Shown here: positions 7,157 to 12,416 of the stretch, piece after piece | Layout of the letters: each line of letters opens with the position of its first letter | How positions within the stretch are numbered: position 1 is the first letter of the stretch | Assembly (NCBI GenBank): GCA_035938015.1 | Contig: DASZHJ010000451.1 | Location: 1-12,416 of the forward strand | Length of the DNA: 12,416 bases | Reading direction: 5' to 3' | Origin: DASZHJ01 sp035938015 | GTDB taxonomy: Bacteria; Pseudomonadota; Alphaproteobacteria; ATCC43930; CGMCC-115725 | The notes under the pieces: generated by a model | What the model saw: the letters and a program-made list of their open reading frames with translations, nothing else | Told to the model about the DNA's origin: nothing | Databases searched by the model: none | Made by a program: the position numbers and the translations under genes

Positions 7157-7219
7157 GGGATATCCTGGCGGCTTAGCGGCGGGCGAGCAACGCCCTCGCA
7201 GCATGAGGAGCCTCACGAC
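7157..7219. promoter_or_regulatory. Short divergent promoter region (lyase/hydratase)
   Basis: This 63-bp spacer between divergent starts includes both ribosome sites: AGGA before the lyase on the minus strand and GAGGAG (7205-7210) before the hydratase. There is room for little more than overlapping promoters. I recognise no clear boxes or dyads, so the promoters are inferred only from geometry. Confidence 0.35.
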
Positions 7220-7996
7220 ATGACGGCAACGGGGATGATCGAGCTTAGCGAGCGGCTGGCGGCTGTTTGGGACGGCGGGCAGCCGCTGGGCACGCTGCCG
7301 CCCGAGCTCGTTCCCACCAGCGCCGCGGCGGCCTACGCCGCCCAGGCGGCGCTGGTGGCGCGCCTGGTTCCGAGGTACGGACCCATCGTCGGCTGGAAAG
7401 TGGGTGCTCCGAGCCCGACGGCGGAGCCGGCAGCGTCGCCCCTGCTGGCCGATCTCGTACGGCCCTCGCCGGCCCGCTTCGGCGGTTCTCGTCTGCGGCT
7501 CTTCGGCATCGAGGCCGAGGTGGCTTTTCGGTTCGGCCAGGCGCTGCCAGCCCGACGCGAGCCCTATGGCGAGCCGGAGGTGAGCGCCGCAATTGGCTCC
7601 ATCCACCCCGCGATCGAGCTGGTGGAGACTCGGTTCGAGGCTTGGGAGGGACCGCCGGGACTCGCAAAGCTGGCGGATATCGGCAGCAACGGCGGCTTTT
7701 GCTTCGGGGCGGGATCGAGCGAATGGCGCTCGCGCGATCTGGCGAGGCCCACGGTGACGCTGGAGATCGACGGCAAGCCCGTGGCCGAGCGGGTCGGCGG
7801 CAATACCGCGGGTCATCCGATGCGAACCCTGGTCTGGCTCGCCAACCATGCCGGCAGGCTCGGCCGCGGCCTGCTGGCCGGTGACATCGTTACCACGGGG
7901 AGTCACACTGGACTTGTTTTCGCTGGACAGGGCTTCCGAGTCGTTACCCGAGTCGCCGAGTTGGGAGAGGCTAATCTCGTTCTATCAGAGGTTTAA
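7220..7996 (+). CDS. 2-keto-4-pentenoate hydratase / FAH-family protein (MhpD-like)
   Basis: This 258-residue soluble protein of the fumarylacetoacetate hydrolase superfamily is closest in layout to MhpD/HpaH-type hydratases, which add water to 2-hydroxypenta-2,4-dienoate in meta-cleavage pathways, and to related 4-oxalocrotonate decarboxylases. VGWKVGAPSP holds K60, LFGIEAEVAF holds the metal-binding pair E98 and E100, and GSIHPAIELVETRF supplies a third acid, E133 or E136. These match the positions of the E. coli MhpD site closely. GSNGGFCFG and GDIVTTGSHTGL are further family segments. The ATG at 7220 follows GAGGAG (7205-7210) with a nine-base spacer; the frame is open far upstream but without family similarity. 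It is divergent from the HpcH-type lyase, a natural partner because hydration of a 2-keto-4-enoate gives a 4-hydroxy-2-oxoacid, a typical lyase substrate. Hydratase versus decarboxylase is not resolved. Confidence 0.88.
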   Translation: MTATGMIELSERLAAVWDGGQPLGTLPPELVPTSAAAAYAAQAALVARLVPRYGPIVGWKVGAPSPTAEPAASPLLADLVRPSPARFGGSRLRLFGIEAEVAFRFGQALPARREPYGEPEVSAAIGSIHPAIELVETRFEAWEGPPGLAKLADIGSNGGFCFGAGSSEWRSRDLARPTVTLEIDGKPVAERVGGNTAGHPMRTLVWLANHAGRLGRGLLAGDIVTTGSHTGLVFAGQGFRVVTRVAELGEANLVLSEV

Positions 7997-8032
7997 GGGC
8001 CTTAATTCTTAAATCTGTTCAAGGGCCTCCCG

Positions 8033-8061
8033 AAACCAGTGGTTTGCTAACCAATTCTTAA
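8033..8061. promoter_or_regulatory. Overlapping dyads and CtrA-like site
   Basis: AAACCA (8033-8038) and TGGTTT (8040-8045) form a 13-bp palindrome. TGGTT (8040-8044) can also pair with AACCA (8049-8053). CTAA-N7-TTAA (8047-8061) differs by one base from the TTAA-N7-TTAA consensus bound by the alphaproteobacterial cell-cycle regulator CtrA. The sequence is directly visible. Binding by CtrA or another regulator is inferred from the pattern only. Confidence 0.35.
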
Positions 8062-8160
8062 TTATACGCTATTAATGAGAGGTTGCCGGATTTCGGGAAA
8101 CGTTCGGCAAACGCGGTCCCAGGGGAACGGGTCCCCCTCGTGTGCGTGTGGGTCCGATCT

Positions 8161-8185
8161 CCACGCTGCGGGAGAGGCAGCGGGG
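8161..8185 (+). other. Leader hairpin
   Basis: CGCTGC (8164-8169) pairs with GCAGCG (8177-8182) around a 7-nt purine-rich loop. One mismatch outward, CC (8161-8162) can pair with GG (8184-8185). The loop GGGAGAG resembles a ribosome-binding sequence, but no convincing reading frame starts just after it. Confidence 0.3.
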
Positions 8186-8200
8186 CTCCGGTGGCGCGAT

Positions 8201-8227
8201 GTCGACGAATGATACTCGTTCGTCGAC
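8201..8227 (+). other. Perfect 9-bp inverted repeat in kinase leader
   Basis: GTCGACGAA (8201-8209) and TTCGTCGAC (8219-8227) are exact complements around the 9-nt loop TGATACTCG. No U-tract follows, so it is not a canonical terminator. Its place between the AT-rich promoter and the first kinase gene suits either a regulator-binding dyad or an RNA stem in the 5' leader. Confidence 0.4.
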
Positions 8228-8323
8228 GGAATCGGGCCATCGACACGTGCGGCATGGTGGTGGGTGGGCGCGACATCGGGAACCGTTGAGCCCTCCGAGC
8301 CACGGGGAGCGGGTTGGCAAGCC

Positions 8324-9951
8324 GTGAGACGCCAGATCGTTACGATCGTCGATGATCGCATCACGAATCTGAAGATTCTTGAGCGCCTCGCCACGTCGCT
8401 CGCCGACGAGATCGTGGTACGGACGTTCGACAATCCGCTGTCCGCCCTCGCCTCCGCCGCCAAGGAAGAGCCCGACCTCGTCATCACCGACTTCAAGATG
8501 CCCGAGCTCGACGGCGCCGAGTTCATCCGCCGCTTCCGGGTGTTGGAGAGCTGCGTCGACGTGCCGGTGATGGTCATCACCGCCTACGAGGACAAGGACC
8601 TCCGCTACCGCGCGCTCGAGGCGGGCGCCACGGACTATCTCCTGAGCCCGGTCGATCATCACGAGTTCCGGGTGCGCTCGCGCAATCTGCTGACCCTACG
8701 CCGTCAGCAGCTCTTGCTGAAGCAGCGCGCGACCTCGCTCGAGGAGCGCATGATCGAGGAGGAGCGCCGTCATCAGGACGAGCTCCGCCACAGCCACGAG
8801 CTGCTGCTGCGCGTGATCGACGCGGTACCGATGCGGGTAAGCGCCACCGATGCCGCCGGCCGGTTCGTGTTCGCAAACGAGTATTTCGCCCGGGCCCTCG
8901 GTCGCCCCGTCCAGGCCATTATCGGCCACACGCCGACCGAGCTGCGCCCCGGCCGCGAGGCCGACCAGGCCGCCGACATGGATCGGATGCTGATCGCCGG
9001 CGAGGCGACGCCCGCGCCCTTCGAGACGCCGATCCGCGACATCAACGGCGAGGAGCGCGTGCTGCTCACCGAGAAGGCCGTGCTCGACGACGACGTCGGG
9101 CGCCCGATGCTGGTGGTCACGGTTTCGCTCGACATCACCGACCGCAAGCGAGCGGAGCTCGCTGTGCTCGGCGCCAAGGAGGACGCCGAGCTCGCCAATC
9201 ACAGCAAGACCGAGTTCCTCGCCAACATGAGCCACGAGCTCCGGACGCCGCTCAACGCCATCATCGGCTTCTCTCAGCTGATGGCGGACGAGGTCCTGGG
9301 CCGCTCGGCAACACGAAATATTCCGGCTACGCGCGGGACATCTGCAACAGCGCCGAGCACCTGCTGGGCATCATCAACGACATCCTCGACGTCTCCAAGC
9401 TCGAGGCGGGCAAGCTCGAGCTCGAGGAGGAGCTGGTCGACGTCGCGGCGATCACGCGCAACCTCCTGCATTTCGTGGCCGACCGCGCGGGCGCGCTCGA
9501 CGTCACCATCGATACCGAGATCGACAGCGCGCTGCCGCGCCTCCGGGCGGATCAGCGCAAGCTCAAGCAGATCCTGCTCAACCTCGTCACCAACGCGCTC
9601 AAGTTCAGCCATCCCGGCGGCCGCGTGAAGCTGCGGGCGCAGCTCGCCGAGGGCGCGGTGAAGATCGAGGTGGTGGACAACGGCATCGGCATGGACGACG
9701 CGGAGATCGCGACGGCCATTACCCGTTTCGGCCAAGTGGCAAGCACCTGGAATCGCAAGCACGCCGGCACCGGCCTCGGCCTGCCGCTCGCCATCGGACT
9801 GGTCGAGCTGCATGGCGGCACGCTCGAGATCAAGAGCCGGAAGGGCGAGGGCACCACCGTGACGGTGAGCTTCCCGGCCAAGCGCTCGGCATCCCTCGAG
9901 GCGGAACGCGCGGCGGAGCGACACGCTTCCGACCCCGCCACCGCGCCCTGA
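8324..9951 (+). pseudogene. Sensor histidine kinase: RpfG-like receiver-PAS-HisKA-HATPase, frameshifted
   Basis: Read across one missing base, this encodes a cytoplasmic kinase of about 542 residues. The receiver domain (about 1-125) has VDD at 9-11, phospho-acceptor D56 in VITDFKMP and T87, and its TAYEDKDLRYRALEAGATDYL...PVDHHEFRVRSRNLLTLRRQ resembles the receiver of HD-GYP protein RpfG. The usual Lys before Pro is S108. A charged coiled coil (127-160) and a PAS domain (about 161-275) follow, then HisKA with H304 in NMSHELRTPLNAIIGF. After GGC at 9299-9301 the frame breaks. The continuation NTKYSGYARDIC...LLGIINDILDVSKLEAGK and the ATPase domain (NLVTNALKF, DNGIGM, GTGLGL) lie in another frame ending at 9951. 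Unrepaired, translation would stop at 9628 after HisKA helix one. GTG 8324 fits the family start; a GTG at 8264 is possible. Mutation versus sequencing error is undecided. Confidence 0.85.
9299..9303 (+). other. Frameshift point, one base missing
   Basis: The sequence CTGGGCCGCTCGGCAAC reads L-G-R-S-A-T in the incoming frame. Adding one C gives L-G-P-L-G-N, the form usually seen after the histidine-box helix in this kinase family, and joins the two domains perfectly. A lost base in a C run is a common sequencing or assembly error, but it is also a common slippage mutation. Confidence 0.8.
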
Positions 9952-9987
9952 GCGGACCGCGTCATCGATCAAAGGGGTAATCGACCC

Positions 9988-12416
9988 GTGATCGAGCACC
10001 GGACGCACTCGGCCCCCGAGCCGCTCGATCCGGCGCTGCGCCGCCAAAGCGCGTGGATCGTGCTCAGCATCGCCGTGGTGGCGATCGCCTCGCCCGCGCA
10101 ACTCGCCTTCCTGCTCTGGGGTCAACACCAAGGCCCGCTGTTCCCGCTCGGCGGCTTGCCGCTGATCGCGGCGCTGGTCCTGGGCAGCGTCGCCTGCGGC
10201 ATCGCCGCGATTTGGCGCGGCGTCGGCGCGATCGCGCGGGACTTCGCCGCCCGCGAGGACAGCGAGCACGAGCAGATCATCATCCGAGTCATCTTCGGAA
10301 GCATCGTCTTCGACTACGCGATGGGGGCGCTCAGCCTAAACCCGGGCGATGCCGGCATCGCGACGGCGGCGCTCGCCATGGGCATCGGCGTGGTGGTGGG
10401 ATGGCTCATCCTGCTGCACCTCATGATGAGCCCGGCGCGGTCGCTGTGGCGCCGGCAGCTCGCCATGCTGGTCGACCTCGGATTTCTGTCGATCTACCTG
10501 CACTTCGGCGGCGGGTCGGCGGCGGCCTGGTTCGGACTCTATCTCTGGCTCGGCATCGGCTACGGATTGCGCTACGGACTTAGGCCGCTGTTCCAGTCGA
10601 CCGCCATGGCCTTCGTCGGCTTTTGCGTGGTCATCGCCACCACGCCCTTCTGGTACGACCGCCTGCCGCTCTCGTTCGGCTTGCTGTTCGCGCTGCTCGT
10701 CCTGCCCGCCTACCTCACATCGCTGATCCGCAACCTGACCGAGGCGAAGGCCCAGGCCGACGCGGCCAACGCGGCCAAGAGCCGGTTCCTCGCCATCATG
10801 AGCCATGAGCTCCGGACGCCGCTCAACGCCATGATCGGCATGGACGCGATCCTGCGGCGCACGCGGCTCGATGCGCGCCAGCGCGACATGTTGGCGACCA
10901 TGAATTCCTCGGCGCGCGCGCTGCTCGCGCTCATCAATGACATCCTCGACATCTCCAAGATCGAGGCCGGCAAGTTCGCGCCCACCATCGAGCCCTTCGA
11001 CCTGCATGCCGTGCTGAACGGCACGCTGGCAATGCTGCGTCCGCAAGCCGCCGCCAAGGACCTGAAACTCGACTGCCGGATCGATCCGGACCTGCCCTAC
11101 ACGCTCAAGGGCTGGCCGCATCAGTTGCGGCAGATCGTCACCAACCTGGTGGCGAACGCGATCAAGTTCACGGACAAGGGCCGGATCTCCGTCACCGTGG
11201 ACGCGCTCGCCGTCGACGAGACCCAGGCGAGCCTGCGACTCGCGGTGCGCGACGAGGGTATCGGCGTTCCCGCCGAGGCACAGAGCCGGATCTTCGAGCT
11301 CTTCACGCAAGCCGACGGCGCGGTGACTCGGCGCTACGGCGGCACGGGCCTCGGCCTCGCGATCGTCAAGCAGCTGGTGGAGCTCATGGGCGGCACGGTG
11401 GCGCTCGCCAGCCTACCCGGCAAAGGCAGCACCTTCACCATCGAGCTCGCCTTCCTGCGCGAGCCGGAGCCCGCCGCCGACAGCGTCGATCTGCACGGCC
11501 GCCTGGTGCTGGCGGTTACCGAGGATGCCGAGCTCTCGACGTGGCTGCACGAGCATGTGGAAGCCTGGCGCGGCACCCTCAGGAGCTTCAAGGACGTAGC
11601 CGCGGCCGCGCAATTCATCGAGACGCGGCCCGCCGACGACGGCCGCTCGATCCTGTTCGTCGACGCCCGGCGCGATCCCGTCGACGCGCTCAGCGTAACC
11701 TCGCGCGCGGGCGGCAACGGCCTCGAGCCGCTGGCACTGCTGCTCGCCGATGACGACCACATGGAGTCGCTGGCGAGCCTTGCCGGCGCGCGCGTGAGCG
11801 CGCTCCTGCGGGAGCCGCTCGACGAGACGCGGCTCCGCCGCGCGCTCCACGCCTTGCCCGCGCCAGAGCCGGACGCGCCCGCGATCGAGGGGGACGAGGA
11901 GCGCAAGGCCGGCGAGATCACGCTCACCCACCGCCCGCTCAAGATCCTGCTGGCCGAGGACAACGCGCCCAACCGGATGATCATCCATCGCATCCTCGAG
12001 CTCGCGGGCCACACCTGCATCACTGCCAACGACGGCGAGGAAGCGCTGCAGATCCTCGATCAGCCCGGCATCGACCTCGTGCTCATGGACATCAACATGC
12101 CCGAGCTCAGCGGCTACGAGGCCGCCAAGCTCTATCGCATGGCGCATCTCGACGAGCCGCGGATGCCGATCCTGGCGCTCACCGCGGATGCCACCAGTCA
12201 GACCGAGCGGCTCTGCCGCGAGGCCGGCATGGACGGCGTGCTGACCAAACCGATCGAGGCCTCGCATCTACTCGCCACCATCGAGACGGTGAGCGAGCGG
12301 GTCGCCGAGGGCACGCTCGGCACCGATCCCGCCGCCCCCGGCGTCGTGACGCCGATCGCGCAGCATCCGCGCTATGGCGTCGACAGCGGCGCGGTGCTGG
12401 ACGAGGCCGCCGTGGA
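9988..12416 (+). CDS. RpfC-like membrane hybrid histidine kinase, 3' end outside window
   Basis: At least 809 residues are visible and the frame is open to the edge. An N-terminal sensor with about six or seven hydrophobic segments (residues 22-248) contains LVDLGFLSIYLHFGGGSAAAWFGLYLWLGIGYGLRYG, much like RpfC, the DSF fatty-acid signal receptor of xanthomonads. Then come a linker helix, HisKA with H273 in IMSHELRTPLN, and an ATPase domain (TNLVANAIKFT, DEGIGVP, GGTGLGLAI). A degenerate receiver follows (about 498-630, with LLREPLDE where K-P is expected), then a true receiver (about 652-770) with AEDN, phospho-acceptor D701 in VLMDINMP, and the TKP lysine. The cut falls at GAVLDEAAV, where RpfC proteins begin the Hpt domain. 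GTG 9988 follows AAGGGG at ten bases and lies 36 bp after the preceding kinase frame, suggesting an operon. The ligand is inferred, not shown. Confidence 0.9.
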   Translation, partial: MIEHRTHSAPEPLDPALRRQSAWIVLSIAVVAIASPAQLAFLLWGQHQGPLFPLGGLPLIAALVLGSVACGIAAIWRGVGAIARDFAAREDSEHEQIIIRVIFGSIVFDYAMGALSLNPGDAGIATAALAMGIGVVVGWLILLHLMMSPARSLWRRQLAMLVDLGFLSIYLHFGGGSAAAWFGLYLWLGIGYGLRYGLRPLFQSTAMAFVGFCVVIATTPFWYDRLPLSFGLLFALLVLPAYLTSLIRNLTEAKAQADAANAAKSRFLAIMSHELRTPLNAMIGMDAILRRTRLDARQRDMLATMNSSARALLALINDILDISKIEAGKFAPTIEPFDLHAVLNGTLAMLRPQAAAKDLKLDCRIDPDLPYTLKGWPHQLRQIVTNLVANAIKFTDKGRISVTVDALAVDETQASLRLAVRDEGIGVPAEAQSRIFELFTQADGAVTRRYGGTGLGLAIVKQLVELMGGTVALASLPGKGSTFTIELAFLREPEPAADSVDLHGRLVLAVTEDAELSTWLHEHVEAWRGTLRSFKDVAAAAQFIETRPADDGRSILFVDARRDPVDALSVTSRAGGNGLEPLALLLADDDHMESLASLAGARVSALLREPLDETRLRRALHALPAPEPDAPAIEGDEERKAGEITLTHRPLKILLAEDNAPNRMIIHRILELAGHTCITANDGEEALQILDQPGIDLVLMDINMPELSGYEAAKLYRMAHLDEPRMPILALTADATSQTERLCREAGMDGVLTKPIEASHLLATIETVSERVAEGTLGTDPAAPGVVTPIAQHPRYGVDSGAVLDEAAV

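Larger units (their letters stand above)
7997..8323 (+). promoter_or_regulatory. AT-rich promoter and structured leader of the kinase genes
   Basis: This 327-bp gene-free stretch has two parts. Bases 7997-8080 are much more AT-rich than the rest of the window and contain TTAATTCTTAA (8002-8012), the dyads around 8033-8061 and TTAATTATACGCTATTAA, suggesting the promoter of the kinase operon. AAGGGCCT occurs twice (7995-8002, 8021-8028). Bases 8081-8323 are GC-rich and carry hairpins at 8122-8136, 8161-8185 and 8201-8227. A 68-codon open frame at 8083-8289 has no recognisable features and is not called. No terminator for the hydratase was seen. Confidence 0.5.

Noticed and set aside
6587..7219. 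Upstream extension of the hydratase frame back to 6587
   Set aside because: The extension lies antisense to the HpcH-type lyase, has no family similarity, and a ribosome site (GAGGAG at 7205-7210) marks the ATG at 7220.
7157..7906. N-terminal extension of the HpcH-type lyase frame to 7906
   Set aside because: It runs antisense through the hydratase. The lyase family similarity begins just after the ATG at 7156, which has its own ribosome site.
8083..8289. 68-codon small open frame in the kinase leader
   Set aside because: Arg/Gly/Val-rich with no ribosome site or recognisable motif, and it overlaps the hairpins; more likely leader RNA than a gene.

Overview
The window looks like chromosomal DNA of a high-GC alphaproteobacterium. 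The evidence is strong GC-type codon bias throughout, an intergenic inverted-repeat element of a type common in Hyphomicrobiales/Rhodospirillales-like genomes (5262-5361), and a CtrA-like TTAA-N7-TTAA half-site pattern (8047-8061). The species cannot be named from the sequence alone. Long open frames antisense to the genes are composition shadows and are not annotated.

Layout. (1) 1-3966 holds a FAD-linked 2-hydroxyacid dehydrogenase of the GlcD/YdiJ type (minus strand, 3' end outside the window). It is divergent from a two-gene operon of an MFS organic-anion transporter and a serine/alanine-glyoxylate aminotransferase. The 171-bp divergent spacer carries two clean palindromes that look like operators. 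(2) 3970-5178 holds a Rieske-type oxygenase alpha subunit (minus strand), ending 3 bp from the aminotransferase stop codon. (3) 5179-5436 is non-coding and holds three consecutive hairpins. (4) 5437-7996 holds an SDR with a non-canonical active site and an HpcH/HpaI-type (CitE-like) lyase, apparently co-transcribed on the minus strand. They are divergent from a 2-keto-4-pentenoate hydratase (MhpD/FAH-type) gene. (5) 7997-8323 is a 327-bp AT-rich promoter and structured leader. (6) 8324-12416 holds two sensor kinases in one direction. The first has an RpfG-like receiver, a PAS domain and a HisKA-HATPase core and is broken by a one-base frameshift near 9301. The second is a membrane hybrid kinase resembling RpfC, the DSF quorum-sensing receptor of Xanthomonas, cut by the window end at the beginning of what should be its Hpt domain.

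How the genes may work together (inference). Regions 1-4 read as a catabolic island for small or aromatic-derived organic acids: import (MFS), oxidation of a 2-hydroxyacid to a 2-oxoacid (FAD enzyme), transamination of glyoxylate (aminotransferase), oxygenation or oxidative demethylation (Rieske), and hydration, C-C cleavage and dehydrogenation (hydratase, HpcH lyase, SDR). No substrate can be fixed from sequence alone. Region 6 is a separate signalling unit, and RpfC/RpfG-like parts suggest a diffusible-signal or c-di-GMP-related circuit. I found no RNA genes, CRISPR arrays, transposases or prophage genes.
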